This document shows, one piece after another, positions 10,608-19,478 of a stretch of 64,000 nt of DNA; the first letter of the stretch is position 1, and every line of letters begins with the position of its first letter. The notes under the pieces were generated by a model that searched no databases, was not told the DNA's origin, and saw only the letters and a list, made by a program, of their open reading frames with translations. The position numbers and the translations under genes are program-made. Location of the stretch: contig NZ_LZIL01000047.1 in assembly GCF_001667075.1 (NCBI RefSeq), forward strand, positions 62,001 to 126,000, given 5' to 3'. The DNA comes from Mycobacterium sp. 852014-52450_SCH5900713 (GTDB lineage: Bacteria > Actinomycetota > Actinomycetes > Mycobacteriales > Mycobacteriaceae).

Positions 10608-11749
10608 TTCTTGCCCCCGGACTTCTCGCGGGGCAGGCCCAGCAGCCGCTCCGAGATGATGTTGCGCTGAATCTCGTTGGTGCCGGCGTAGATCGGGCCG
10701 CCCAGCGCGAACAGCAGGCCATCGGTCCAATTGCCGGCGAGCTCGCCGTCGGCGGCGAGGACGTCGAGTGCGGTCTGGTGCAGCTCCACGTCGAGGTCCG
10801 ACCAGAACACCTTGGTCACCGACGATTCGGCGCCCAGCTCACCGCCTTCGGTCAGCCTGGTCACCGTGCCGAAGGTTTGCAGCCGGTAGGCCTGGGCCTT
10901 GATCCAGCCATCGGCGACGCGGTCGGCGAAGGCCGGGGGAGAGCCGCTGTCCTTCCAGAGCTGCACCAGCCGCTCGGCGGTCGCCAGGAAACGGGCCGGG
11001 CTGCGCAGGGACATGCCGCGTTCGTTGCTCGAGGTGCTCATGGCCGCCCGCCAGCCCTCGTTCGGGGTGCCGATGACGTCGTGGTCGGGGACGAACACGT
11101 CGTCGAGGAAGATCTCGCCGAAGCCGGTGTCGCCGCCCAGCTGGACGATGGGGCGTACGGTGACGCCCTTGGCCTTCAGGTCGAACATGAAGTACGTCAG
11201 GCCGTTGTGCCGCTCGGCCGCCGGGTCCGACCGAAACAGCCCGAAGCCCATTTCCGCGAACGGCGCGCGGGAACTCCAGATCTTCTGCCCGTTCAGCAGC
11301 CAACCGCCGTCGGTTTGGGTCGCGGTGGAGCGCAGCGAGGCCAGGTCGCTGCCGGATTCCGGCTCCGACCACGCCTGAGCCCAGATCTGTTCGCCGCTGG
11401 CCATTTTCGGCAGGATGCGGTCCAGCTGCTCTTCGGTGCCGTGTGCGAACAGCGTCGGCGCCAGCATGGAGGTGCCGTTGGCGCTGGCGCGTCCCGGGGC
11501 GCCGGCGCGAAAGTACTCCTCTTCGAACACCACCCAGTGCAGCAGCGGCGCGTCGCGACCCCCGTATTTCTTGGGCCAGGTGATCACCGACAGCCCGGCG
11601 TCGAACAGCACGCGGTCCCACTGCCGGTGCTGGGCGAAGCCTTCGGCGTTGTCGTAGGACTTCGTCGGGATGGAATCGGCGTTGGCCGACAAGAAGTCCC
11701 GCACCTCGGCCGCAAACGCCAGGGTCTCTTCGTCTAGTTCCAGATCCAC
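10604..11749 (-). CDS. fadE31: Acyl-CoA dehydrogenase FadE31
   Basis: This longer acyl-CoA dehydrogenase subunit has 381 residues from GTG 11749, one base after the fadD3 stop. It contains AQAWSEPESGSDLASL (FAD/substrate loop), NGQKIWSSRA, and IYAGTNEIQRNIISERLLGLPRE at the C-terminus. Where medium-chain enzymes have YEGT with the catalytic Glu, this protein has YAGT, so the base must lie elsewhere, as in isovaleryl-CoA-type enzymes. It probably pairs with FadE32 and/or FadE33 in HIP-CoA degradation. Confidence 0.91.
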   Translation of the reverse strand: MDLELDEETLAFAAEVRDFLSANADSIPTKSYDNAEGFAQHRQWDRVLFDAGLSVITWPKKYGGRDAPLLHWVVFEEEYFRAGAPGRASANGTSMLAPTLFAHGTEEQLDRILPKMASGEQIWAQAWSEPESGSDLASLRSTATQTDGGWLLNGQKIWSSRAPFAEMGFGLFRSDPAAERHNGLTYFMFDLKAKGVTVRPIVQLGGDTGFGEIFLDDVFVPDHDVIGTPNEGWRAAMSTSSNERGMSLRSPARFLATAERLVQLWKDSGSPPAFADRVADGWIKAQAYRLQTFGTVTRLTEGGELGAESSVTKVFWSDLDVELHQTALDVLAADGELAGNWTDGLLFALGGPIYAGTNEIQRNIISERLLGLPREKSGGKK

Positions 11750-11750
11750 T

Positions 11751-13295
11751 TCACGTCCACTCTCGCAGTTGTGGTTTGACCACCTTGCCGCCAGGATTGC
11801 GCGGCAACGCCTCGACGAACCGCACCGACCGCGGCGCCTTGAAATTCGCCAAATGTTCACGGGCGTAAGCGATCACGGACTGCTCGTCGAGGACGACGCC
11901 GGGCCGGGTCACCACGAACGCCCGTCCGACCTCGCCGAGACGCTCGTCGGGAACCCCGATCACCGCGGCGTCGGCGACGCCCTCCATCCGGGCCAGCACC
12001 TGCTCGACCTCAGCGGGGTAGACATTGAATCCGCCGCAGATGTACATGTCCTTGAGCCGGTCGGTGATGCGCAGGTTGCCGGCCGGGTCGACGGCACCGA
12101 TGTCACCGGTGTGCAGCCAGCCGTCGGCGTCGATGGCGGCCGCGGTGGCGGCCGGGTCGTCGAGGTAACCCAGCATGACGTTCGGCCCGCGCAGCAGCAC
12201 CTCACCGGCTTCGCCGGGACTTGTTGCGTCGATGCGCAATTCGAAGTCGGCGAACGGGCGCCCGCACGTCGTGGCGACGGTGATCGCGTCATCGTCCGCG
12301 CGGCACATGGTGCCCATGCCGTTCGCCTCGGTCAGCCCGTAAGCGGTCAGCACGATGTCGATGTCAAGCTCGGATTGCATGCGCTCGACCAAGACGACTG
12401 GGACGGTGGCCGCTCCGGTCACCGCGAACCGCAGCGAGCTCAGGTCGTAGTCCTTGCGCTGCGGATGGTCCAGCAGGGTCTGGTAAATCGTGGGCGGCCC
12501 GGGCAGCACGGTGATGCGGTGCTGCCCGATCGCCCGCAGCGCATGGGGCGGGTCGAAGGTCAGGTGCGGGATCAGCGTCGCCCCGGTCTGCAGGCAGGCC
12601 AGGATGCCGGCCTTGTACCCGAAGTTGTGGAAGAACGGGTTGATGCACAGGTAGCGGTCGTCGCTGGTGATCTTGCCGTTGGCGGCCCACGACGCCGAGG
12701 CGGACAGCGATTGCCGGTGCGCGCAGAGCACCCCTTTGCTGCGTCCCGTGGTGCCCGAGGTGAACAGGATGTCGCTGACGTCGTCGGGCGTGACGGCGGC
12801 GGCGCGGGCCGCGACCGCGCTGACGTCGGAGCCGCGGGAGATGAAGTCGTCCCACGTCCCGTCATCAGCCTCGATCGGAATCCGCACGATATGCCGCAGC
12901 GCGGGGAGGGCTTCAGGGCCCAAGCGGTCCAGGTCGGCGACGCGATCGTGCCCGAGGAATCGGCCCATCCCGAACAACACGGGCGCACCGGTGCGGGCCA
13001 GAATGTCGGCGGCCTCCTCGGCCGTATAGCGGGTGTTCAGGGGCACCATGGCAGCGCCGGCGTGGTGGATCGCCAGGCAGGCCACCACCCAGTGCCAGGT
13101 ATTAGGCGACCAGATCGCCACGCGGTCCCCCGCTTGCACGCCGAGGCTGATCAGCGCGGCCGCCGCCCGGTGCACCTCGTCGCGCAGCGCGGCCGCCGTG
13201 AACGACCGCTCGTCGGTGATCAACGCGTCGTGACCGGGGAGTTGCTGCGCCAATCGATCGAGCGCCGCCGGTACGGTGCGCGGATCGCTCCCCAT
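11751..13295 (-). CDS. fadD3: HIP-CoA ligase FadD3
   Basis: FadD3 is an ANL-superfamily acyl-CoA ligase. In Mtb it activates HIP, the C/D-ring propionate left after A/B-ring removal, and HIP-CoA is the effector that releases KstR2. The 514-residue protein has the AMP-binding P-loop LFTSGTTGRSKG, the adenine motif YGLTEANG, the hinge region DRLKDMYICGGFNVYPAEVE and the C-terminal catalytic-lysine region PGGKVVKPQ. GGAG lies six bases before ATG 13295, and a KstR2-type box is centred about 24 bases upstream. It is the first gene of the leftward operon. Confidence 0.93.
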   Translation of the reverse strand: MGSDPRTVPAALDRLAQQLPGHDALITDERSFTAAALRDEVHRAAAALISLGVQAGDRVAIWSPNTWHWVVACLAIHHAGAAMVPLNTRYTAEEAADILARTGAPVLFGMGRFLGHDRVADLDRLGPEALPALRHIVRIPIEADDGTWDDFISRGSDVSAVAARAAAVTPDDVSDILFTSGTTGRSKGVLCAHRQSLSASASWAANGKITSDDRYLCINPFFHNFGYKAGILACLQTGATLIPHLTFDPPHALRAIGQHRITVLPGPPTIYQTLLDHPQRKDYDLSSLRFAVTGAATVPVVLVERMQSELDIDIVLTAYGLTEANGMGTMCRADDDAITVATTCGRPFADFELRIDATSPGEAGEVLLRGPNVMLGYLDDPAATAAAIDADGWLHTGDIGAVDPAGNLRITDRLKDMYICGGFNVYPAEVEQVLARMEGVADAAVIGVPDERLGEVGRAFVVTRPGVVLDEQSVIAYAREHLANFKAPRSVRFVEALPRNPGGKVVKPQLREWT

Positions 13296-13312
13296 GAATG
13301 CTCCTCTAACAA

Positions 13313-13326
13313 AGCAAGTGCTTGGT
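13313..13326. promoter_or_regulatory. KstR2 operator between fadD3 and fadE30
   Basis: The sequence AGCAAGTGCTTGGT matches the known KstR2 motif AnCAAGnnCTTGnT at every fixed position. It lies midway in the 48-base divergent gap, 17 bases from each start codon, so one bound repressor can control both the fadD3 and fadE30 operons. Confidence 0.88.
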
Positions 13327-13343
13327 AGGTTAGCCTACAGGGC

Positions 13344-14492
13344 ATGCAGGACGTCGAGGAGTTCCGGGCGGAGGTCCGCCAGTGGCTCGCCGACAATCTG
13401 GTCGGCGAATTCGCAGCTCTCAAGGGCCTTGGCGGACCGGGGCGCGAGCACGAGGCGTTCGAAGAGCGCCGGGCGTGGAATCAGCATCTGGCCAACGCCG
13501 GCCTGACCTGCCTGGGCTGGCCGGTGGAACACGGCGGCCGTGGGCTCTCGACCGCGCACCGGGTGGCGTTCTACGAGGAGTACGCCAAAGCCGACGCGCC
13601 GGACAAGGTGAACCATTTTGGCGAGGAACTGCTGGGGCCGACACTGATCGCCTTCGGGACACCCGAGCAGCAGCAGCGCTTCCTGCCGAAGATCCTCGAC
13701 GTCACCGAGCTGTGGTGTCAGGGCTATTCCGAGCCCGGCGCCGGCAGCGACCTGGCCAACGTCTCTACCACCGCCGAGCTGGACGGTGACCACTGGGTGA
13801 TCAACGGCCAGAAGGTGTGGACCTCGTTGGCGCACTGGGCGCAGTGGTGCTTCGTGGTCGCTCGCACGGAGAAGGGTTCCAAGCGGCACGCCGGGCTGTC
13901 GTATCTGTTGGTGCCGCTGGACCAGCCGGGTGTGCAGGTCCGCCCGATCATCCAGCTGACCGGCGACTCGGAATTCAACGAGGTCTTCTTCGACGACGCC
14001 CGCACCGACGCCAATCTCGTGGTCGGCCAGCCCGGCGACGGCTGGCGGGTCGCCATGGGCACGCTGACCTTCGAACGCGGCGTGTCGACCCTCGGGCAGC
14101 AGATCCGCTACGCCCGTGAGCTTTCCAACCTGGCCGGCCTTGCGCAGCGCAACGGCGCCGCCGATGACCCGTTCATCCGGGAGCGGCTGACGCGGGCGTG
14201 GACCGGTCTGCGGGCCATGCGTTCGTATGCGCTGGCCACCATGGACGTTGAGCAGCCCGGCCAGGACAACGTGTCAAAGTTGTTGTGGGCCAACTGGCAT
14301 CGCGATCTGGGCGAGCTGGCGATGGACGTGATCGGCAAGCCGGGGCTGACCTTGTCGGACGGCGAATTCGACGAGTGGCAGCGGCTTTTCCTGTTCACCC
14401 GCGCCGACACCATCTACGGCGGCTCCAACGAGATCCAGCGCAACATCATCGCCGAGCGGGTGCTCGGCCTGCCCCGGGAGGTAAAGGGATGA
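13344..14492 (+). CDS. fadE30: Acyl-CoA dehydrogenase FadE30
   Basis: FadE30 is a 382-residue acyl-CoA dehydrogenase. In the HIP pathway it introduces the alpha-beta double bond into the activated propionate side chain (HIP-CoA or its 5-hydroxy form). Visible signatures are WCQGYSEPGAGSDLANV, NGQKVWTSLA and IYGGSNEIQRNIIAERVLGL. YGGS replaces the YEGT of medium-chain enzymes. It starts at ATG 13344, 17 bases after the KstR2 box, and its TGA overlaps the ATG of ipdF. It is divergently transcribed from fadD3. Confidence 0.92.
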   Translation: MQDVEEFRAEVRQWLADNLVGEFAALKGLGGPGREHEAFEERRAWNQHLANAGLTCLGWPVEHGGRGLSTAHRVAFYEEYAKADAPDKVNHFGEELLGPTLIAFGTPEQQQRFLPKILDVTELWCQGYSEPGAGSDLANVSTTAELDGDHWVINGQKVWTSLAHWAQWCFVVARTEKGSKRHAGLSYLLVPLDQPGVQVRPIIQLTGDSEFNEVFFDDARTDANLVVGQPGDGWRVAMGTLTFERGVSTLGQQIRYARELSNLAGLAQRNGAADDPFIRERLTRAWTGLRAMRSYALATMDVEQPGQDNVSKLLWANWHRDLGELAMDVIGKPGLTLSDGEFDEWQRLFLFTRADTIYGGSNEIQRNIIAERVLGLPREVKG

Positions 14493-15277
14493 GCCTGTCC
14501 GAAGCTCCGAAAGAGGTTGCCGGGCACGGGCTTCTGCAAGGCAAGGTGGTCGTCGTAACCGCGGCCGCCGGCACCGGGATCGGCTCGGCGACGGCGCGAC
14601 GGGCGCTGGTCGAGGGCGCCGACGTGGTGGTGTCGGACCACCACGAACGACGGCTGGGGGAGACCGCCGCCGAACTGTCGGGGCTGGGGCTGGGCCGGGT
14701 CGAGAGCGTGCTGTGCGACGTGACGTCCAGCGCGCAGGTGGACGCGCTGATCGCGTCGACCACCGCCCGGATGGGCCGGCTGGACGTTTTGGTTAACAAC
14801 GCCGGGCTGGGCGGTCAGACACCGGTGGTCGACATGACCGACGACGAGTGGGACCGCGTCCTGAACGTGACGCTGTCGTCGGTGTTCCGCGCCACCCGGG
14901 CGGCGCTGGGCTACTTCCGCGACGCGGACCACGGCGGGGTGATCGTCAACAACGCAAGCGTTCTGGGCTGGCGGGCGCAGCACTCGCAGTCGCACTACGC
15001 GGCCGCCAAAGCGGGGGTTATGGCGTTAACCCGTTGCAGTGCAATAGAAGCCGTCGACTACGGGGTCCGCATCAACGCGGTGTCGCCGAGCATCGCGCGG
15101 CACAAGTTCCTGGACAAGACGACCTCGTCCGACCTGCTCGACCGGCTGTCGGCCGGTGAAGCTTTCGGGCGGGCGGCCGAGCCGTGGGAGGTGGCGGCCA
15201 CCATCGCATTCCTGGCCAGCGACTATTCCAGCTACCTGACCGGCGAGGTCATCTCGGTGTCCAGCCAGCATCCGTAA
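14489..15277 (+). CDS. ipdF: SDR dehydrogenase IpdF (Rv3559c type)
   Basis: This is a short-chain dehydrogenase of 262 residues, the expected length. It is proposed to oxidise the 5-hydroxy group of the C/D-ring CoA intermediates. The nucleotide-binding motif is TAAAGTGIG near the N-terminus, NNAG follows strand 4, and the catalytic Ser-Tyr-Lys set is present (NNASVLGW, then SHYAAAKAG). It overlaps the fadE30 stop (ATGA). The product assignment rests on family and position; other SDRs in this locus (23474, 24274) could have related roles. Confidence 0.85.
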   Translation: MSLSEAPKEVAGHGLLQGKVVVVTAAAGTGIGSATARRALVEGADVVVSDHHERRLGETAAELSGLGLGRVESVLCDVTSSAQVDALIASTTARMGRLDVLVNNAGLGGQTPVVDMTDDEWDRVLNVTLSSVFRATRAALGYFRDADHGGVIVNNASVLGWRAQHSQSHYAAAKAGVMALTRCSAIEAVDYGVRINAVSPSIARHKFLDKTTSSDLLDRLSAGEAFGRAAEPWEVAATIAFLASDYSSYLTGEVISVSSQHP

Positions 15278-15291
15278 GCGCCGGCTAGCCA

Positions 15292-15305
15292 AGCAAGCGC
15301 TTGGT
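15292..15305. promoter_or_regulatory. KstR2 operator upstream of kstR2
   Basis: AGCAAGCGCTTGGT matches AnCAAGnnCTTGnT exactly. It lies 15 bases before the GTG start of kstR2 and 14 bases after the ipdF stop. This implies autoregulation of kstR2 and control of the co-transcribed fadA6. Confidence 0.88.
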
Positions 15306-15320
15306 TGATACTCTGATCGA

Positions 15321-15923
15321 GTGGACCGAGTGGCCGGTCAGGCAAACAGCCGCCGCGACGAGTTGTTGGAACTCGCCGCGACCATGTTCGCCGAGCGCGG
15401 ATTGCGCGCCACCACCGTGCGCGACATCGCGGACAGTGCCGGCATCCTGTCCGGCAGCCTCTATCACCACTTCTCCTCCAAGGAGGAGATGGTCGATGAG
15501 CTGCTGCGCAGTTTCCTGGACTGGTTGTTCGCCCGCTACCGCGAGATCGTGGACAGCGAGGCCAACCCGCTGGAGCGGCTCAAGGGGCTGTTCATGGCGT
15601 CGTTCGAGGCGATCGAGCATCGGCACGCGCAGGTCGTCATCTATCAGGACGAAGCCCAACGGCTGTTGTCGCAGCCCCGGTTCTCCTATATCGAGGACAT
15701 GAACCGCCAGCAGCGCAAGATGTGGGTCGAGGTGATCAACCAGGGCATCGATGAGGGCTATTTCCAGCCCGACCTCAACGTCGACCTCGTCTACCGTTTC
15801 ATTCGTGACACCACGTGGGTGTCGGTGCGCTGGTATCAACCCGGCGGACCCCTCACCGCACAACAGGTGGGTCAGCAATACCTCGCCATCGTTCTCGGTG
15901 GGATTACCAAAGAAGGAGTCTGA
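15321..15923 (+). CDS. kstR2: TetR-family repressor KstR2
   Basis: KstR2 is a TetR repressor of the HIP (ring C/D) regulon and is released by HIP-CoA. The 200-residue protein has the standard length. The helix-turn-helix region is at about residues 10-55 (FAERGLRATTVRDIADSAGI, then GSLYHHFSSKEEMVDELL), followed by an all-helical ligand domain. It starts at GTG 15321, just downstream of its own operator, and fadA6 follows after three bases. Two further KstR2 boxes in the window (13313 and 23445) mark its targets. Confidence 0.94.
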   Translation: MDRVAGQANSRRDELLELAATMFAERGLRATTVRDIADSAGILSGSLYHHFSSKEEMVDELLRSFLDWLFARYREIVDSEANPLERLKGLFMASFEAIEHRHAQVVIYQDEAQRLLSQPRFSYIEDMNRQQRKMWVEVINQGIDEGYFQPDLNVDLVYRFIRDTTWVSVRWYQPGGPLTAQQVGQQYLAIVLGGITKEGV

Positions 15924-15926
15924 CAA

Positions 15927-17087
15927 ATGGCAGAGGCGTATGTCATCGACGCTGTGCGTACCGCGGTCGGCAAGCGCAATGGATCGCTGGCCGGGGTGCA
16001 TCCCGTAGACCTCGGCGCCCTTGGTTGGCGTGGGCTGCTCGACCGGGTCGACGTCGACCCCGCCGCCGTCGACGACGTGATCGCCGGCTGCGTCGACGCC
16101 ATCGGCGGGCAGGCGGGCAACATCGCCCGGCTCTCGTGGCTGGCCGCGGGCTACCCCGAGGAGGTTCCCGGCGTCACCGTGGACCGGCAGTGCGGCTCCA
16201 GCCAGCAGGCGATTTCCTTTGGCGCACAGGCCATCATGGCCGGCACCGCCGACCTCATCGTGGCCGGCGGTGTGCAGAACATGAGCCAGATCCCGATCTC
16301 GTCGGCCATGACCGTGGGCGAGCAGTTCGGGTTCACCTCGCCGACCAATGAGTCCAAGCAGTGGCTGCACCGCTACGGCGACCAGGAGATCTCTCAGTTC
16401 CGCGGCTCGGAGCTGATCGCCGAGAAGTGGAACCTGTCGCGCGAAGAGATGGAGCGCTACGCACTGACCAGCCATGAGCGCGCGTTCGCCGCGATCCGCG
16501 GCGGTCACTTCGACAACGAAATCATCACCGTCGAAACGGAATCGGGGCCTTTCCGGGTCGACGAGGGTCCGCGCGAGTCGTCGCTGGAGAAGATGGCCGG
16601 CCTCAAGACGCTCGTCGAGGGCGGCCGGCTGACGGCGGCGATGGCCAGCCAGATCTCCGACGGCGCCAGCGCGGTGCTGCTGGCTTCCGAGCAGGCGGTC
16701 AAGGATCACAAGCTCAAGCCGCGGGCCCGCATTCACCACATCAGTGCCCGCGCGGCCGACCCGGTGTTCATGCTGACCGGGCCCATCCCGGCCACGCGCC
16801 ACGCGCTGGAGAAGGCCGGGCTGTCGATCGACGACATCGACACCGTCGAGATCAACGAAGCGTTCGCACCGGTGGTGATGGCCTGGCTCAAGGAGATCAA
16901 GGCCGACCCGGAGAAGGTCAACCCGAATGGCGGCGCGATCGCCCTGGGCCACCCACTGGGCGCGACCGGCGCCAAGCTGTTCACCACCATGCTCAACGAA
17001 CTCGAGCGCATCGGCGGCCGCTACGGCTTGCAGACGATGTGTGAGGGCGGTGGCACCGCGAACGTCACCATCATCGAGCGGCTGTAG
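15927..17087 (+). CDS. fadA6: Acetyl-CoA acetyltransferase (thiolase) FadA6
   Basis: This 386-residue thiolase cleaves beta-ketoacyl-CoA intermediates of ring C/D breakdown. The catalytic set is visible: Cys89 in VDRQCGSSQQ, the His in [14 protein letters not shown] and the second Cys in CEGGGT near the C-terminus. It follows kstR2 by three bases and is controlled with it. In Mtb, Rv3555c and fdxB come next; here the following genes are on the other strand and unrelated. Confidence 0.93.
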   Translation: MAEAYVIDAVRTAVGKRNGSLAGVHPVDLGALGWRGLLDRVDVDPAAVDDVIAGCVDAIGGQAGNIARLSWLAAGYPEEVPGVTVDRQCGSSQQAISFGAQAIMAGTADLIVAGGVQNMSQIPISSAMTVGEQFGFTSPTNESKQWLHRYGDQEISQFRGSELIAEKWNLSREEMERYALTSHERAFAAIRGGHFDNEIITVETESGPFRVDEGPRESSLEKMAGLKTLVEGGRLTAAMASQISDGASAVLLASEQAVKDHKLKPRARIHHISARAADPVFMLTGPIPATRHALEKAGLSIDDIDTVEINEAFAPVVMAWLKEIKADPEKVNPNGGAIALGHPLGATGAKLFTTMLNELERIGGRYGLQTMCEGGGTANVTIIERL

Positions 17088-17126
17088 GGCCCGCGGGGGC
17101 CGCTTTACCGCGAGCCGGGCGGGTGA

Positions 17127-17558
17127 TCAGTGCCGGGCCGGATCGAACTCGAGTACCTGGGTGAGCCGAATGTTGTTTCCGGACGGGTCGCGGAAGGAAG
17201 TGTCGATACCGTACGCCTGCGGCGTTGGAGGATCATTGAATTCGACTCCGCGAGCGGATAATTCGTCGTAGGCGGCTTGGCAGTCGTCGGTCTCCAGGAA
17301 CAAGGTGCCACCAGCTCCCTTGGCCACCAGCTCTGCCAGTTGCGCGCTGGCCGCGGCGTCGAGCATCGGCAGCCCTGGAACGGGCATGAGAACCAGCCCG
17401 ACGTCGTCCTGCCCGACGGGACCGACGCACAGCCACCGGAAGTTCCACGCTTCCATCGTCACGTCCGACCGGACCGCCCAGCCCAGGGTCTTGGTGTAGA
17501 ACGCCAGCGCCGCGTCTTGGTCATGCACCCAGAACTGTGCGTTTGCGATCTTGATCAT
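17127..17558 (-). CDS. VOC (glyoxalase/bleomycin-resistance) family protein
   Basis: The 143-residue protein has the paired beta-alpha-beta-beta-beta modules of the VOC superfamily: AQFWVHDQDAALAFYTKTLG at the N-terminus and the second half ending DPSGNNIRLTQVLE. Candidate metal or ligand positions are present, but the reaction cannot be read from sequence. Its ATG overlaps the TGA of the AraC-type regulator gene (ATGA), so the two form a regulator-effector pair. This arrangement is common for small stress or detoxification functions. Confidence 0.82.
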   Translation of the reverse strand: MIKIANAQFWVHDQDAALAFYTKTLGWAVRSDVTMEAWNFRWLCVGPVGQDDVGLVLMPVPGLPMLDAAASAQLAELVAKGAGGTLFLETDDCQAAYDELSARGVEFNDPPTPQAYGIDTSFRDPSGNNIRLTQVLEFDPARH

Positions 17559-18034
17559 CGGTTCTCCTCACTCCGGTGGTCTCGCTTCGACGCTACGGAC
17601 TTCGCGGGTCCGTCGTCTTCTCGAAACGTGCGGTTTTGTGGACGCCCGTAGGCCTGCGCGACACAGCGCGGAATTCGTACGTGACGCTCGGCGGGTGGGA
17701 AGGTGGCCCGATAGCCCTGTGGCGTCACGCCGAACATGCGGCGAAAACTCGTGGTGAACGAGCCGACGCTTTCCCAACCCACCGCGACGCAAACGGCGGC
17801 CACCGTCCAGTCGGTCGTGCGCAGCAATGCGGCGGCTCGTTCGAGCCGCCGCGTCAGCACATACTGGTGCGGCGACTCGCCGAACGTCTCCTTGAAGCGC
17901 CGGCTGAAGTGAGCGGGGGAAAGGCCTGCCGCCGCTGCCAGGTCGGCGACGGACAGCGACTCGTGGTAATGCGCGTCGACGAAGTCTTTGGCCCTAAGCA
18001 GGTGCCGGGCTACCGGTGCGGATGCCACCCCCAT
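17555..18034 (-). CDS. AraC-family transcriptional regulator
   Basis: The 159-residue regulator consists almost only of an AraC/XylS DNA-binding domain. The first helix-turn-helix lies at about residues 28-50 (SVADLAAAAGLSPAHFSRRF) and the second at about 76-100 (VAAVCVAVGWESVGSFTTSF), closing with GVTPQGYR. No sizeable effector domain is present. A basic, possibly disordered tail of about 45 residues follows. It is coupled by ATGA overlap to the VOC gene, its likely target. A 13-base gap separates it from the upstream membrane-protein gene. Confidence 0.86.
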   Translation of the reverse strand: MGVASAPVARHLLRAKDFVDAHYHESLSVADLAAAAGLSPAHFSRRFKETFGESPHQYVLTRRLERAAALLRTTDWTVAAVCVAVGWESVGSFTTSFRRMFGVTPQGYRATFPPAERHVRIPRCVAQAYGRPQNRTFREDDGPAKSVASKRDHRSEENR

Positions 18035-18047
18035 AGTCTGCCCGCGA

Positions 18048-18788
18048 TCACCGGGCGGCCAGCACCAGCGCGATCCCGCCGAGTGCCAGCAGCCAGCTCG
18101 TGAAGCTGCCCACCAGAAAATACTCGGTCACCTCGTCGATGCCGACGTCGCCGTTGCGGTTCTTCTGGGCGCTCAACTCGGGAAATCGGATGATGCCCTT
18201 GGCGGCGACGACGGCGCTGGCCGCCGCCACCTGGCCGCCGACGCCGAGGCTCAGGATCAGCAGCCGCTCCATTGGCCCCAGCAGCCGCCCGCCCTTGAGG
18301 CTGTCCGATGGCTGCGGCTCGCCCGCCGGGCGCACCGCCCCCACCGAGCCGAGCACAAGGCGCACCAACTGATTTCCGGTGGCGAACTGCATCAGCACCA
18401 CACCGACGATCATCAGCAGCCGGGTCGGCGTGACGTGGCTCAGCGGCAGCTGTACCCATGCCGACCACCGCCCGACGACGCCGCTCACCCGGGTCGACCA
18501 TCCGGACAACACGATCAGCAGCACCAGCGCGGCGGCGAATACCGCCAACGGGGCCGCTTGCCCGCGACCGCTACGTTCGCTGCGCAAACATAACCATTCC
18601 CAGACGACCGCCGTGGTGGCCGCGACCACGAGCAGCGGTATATCGCCGCCATGCCACAGCGCGCCCAGCGCCGCGCAAGCCAGCACGACGACCGGCCCGA
18701 CCGCCAGCGGGGGCCACGCCGCGCGGACCGCTCGCCGGCACAGGTCGGCGACTCCGACCGCGAGCAGCAATACCGCAACGGCACTCAC
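18048..18788 (-). CDS. Polytopic membrane protein paired with a SatD-like protein
   Basis: The function is not recognised. The 246-residue product has about six to seven hydrophobic segments (for example near residues 1-18, 30-45, 50-66, 80-97, 120-140, 175-195 and 230-246), with a charged loop before the last one. Its GTG start at 18788 overlaps the TGA of the SatD-like gene (GTGA), so the two are translationally coupled and probably work together. Nothing suggests a transporter or enzyme family with confidence. Confidence 0.75.
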   Translation of the reverse strand: MSAVAVLLLAVGVADLCRRAVRAAWPPLAVGPVVVLACAALGALWHGGDIPLLVVAATTAVVWEWLCLRSERSGRGQAAPLAVFAAALVLLIVLSGWSTRVSGVVGRWSAWVQLPLSHVTPTRLLMIVGVVLMQFATGNQLVRLVLGSVGAVRPAGEPQPSDSLKGGRLLGPMERLLILSLGVGGQVAAASAVVAAKGIIRFPELSAQKNRNGDVGIDEVTEYFLVGSFTSWLLALGGIALVLAAR

Positions 18789-19432
18789 GGCAGGCTCCGA
18801 AGGTATTGAGAGGCAACGACAATCAGGTCCAAACCGTCCCGCGCGGCCCGCTGGGAGACCGCGGACGGGCTGATGCCCTCGGCCACGGCGAGCTCCTTCT
18901 TGGTTCGGCCGGTCATCAAGCCCCTCACAATCCGCAACGATCTTTCATCGAGCGATCCAAGCAGATGGTCCCGACAAATCAGGGCCGCGTTGACGGCGGC
19001 GGCGTCGGCGCGCGTGTCGTCAGCTGCCCTGAATGCGGTGCGCACCAGCGTGAAGCCGGGCTGTCGCTGAGTTTCCGCCGTCTGCTGGATGGCCTCGCGC
19101 GCGGTCCACCAGCCCGGCCCGTCCTGGATGCCGGCGCCGGCATCGAGGACGGTGACCATGCCCCAGCCGATGCCGAACCGGACGTCGGTCTCCGGCGCCA
19201 GCAGTAGGCGGATCGTCAATGCCGCGTCGATGGCCGCGCCGACGGTGGGGTAACTGCCCTGGAACTCGTCACCGACGGTGAAGGCGGGCGGGTCGATCGC
19301 GCCGGCGGCGGCCTGGCGCAGGACGGCGGCCACCCGTCGATGCAGGCCCGGCCGGTCGGCGGCAAGCCGGGATCCGACTACGTCGCCGATGACCGTCGCG
19401 CGTAGTGAAGGATTTTCCTTCACTTGGACCAT
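18785..19432 (-). CDS. SatD-family protein with C-terminal helix-turn-helix
   Basis: The 215-residue product resembles the SatD family, first named from a streptococcal acid-tolerance locus and of uncertain biochemistry. The N-terminal part has ATVIGDVVGSR and FTVGDEFQG, then FGIGWGMVTVLD. Residues from about 170 on (GLMTGRTKKELAVAEGISPSAVSQ) look like a sigma-4/LuxR-like helix-turn-helix, so DNA binding is plausible. ATG 19432 follows an AT-rich leader carrying two copies of TTAAGCTATG. It is coupled to the downstream membrane-protein gene. Confidence 0.78.
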   Translation of the reverse strand: MVQVKENPSLRATVIGDVVGSRLAADRPGLHRRVAAVLRQAAAGAIDPPAFTVGDEFQGSYPTVGAAIDAALTIRLLLAPETDVRFGIGWGMVTVLDAGAGIQDGPGWWTAREAIQQTAETQRQPGFTLVRTAFRAADDTRADAAAVNAALICRDHLLGSLDERSLRIVRGLMTGRTKKELAVAEGISPSAVSQRAARDGLDLIVVASQYLRSLP

Positions 19433-19440
19433 ATGAAGAT

Positions 19441-19478
19441 CATAGCTTAAATTCCGCAGAAATTAGGCCATAGCTTAA
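19441..19478. promoter_or_regulatory. Direct repeat TTAAGCTATG x2 upstream of the SatD-like gene
   Basis: On the minus strand TTAAGCTATG occurs at 19478-19469 and again at 19450-19441, 28 bases apart, immediately before the SatD-like start at 19432. The region is markedly AT-rich against its surroundings. The distal copy includes the TAA stop of the upstream nitroreductase-family gene. Two same-orientation copies on nearly the same helix face suggest a binding site for a regulator, possibly the SatD-like protein itself. This is inference. Confidence 0.55.

Noticed and set aside
15285..16952. Minus-strand open frame of 555 codons over kstR2-fadA6
   Set aside because: It is the mirror of two clear genes with conserved catalytic residues, and its product resembles no protein family.
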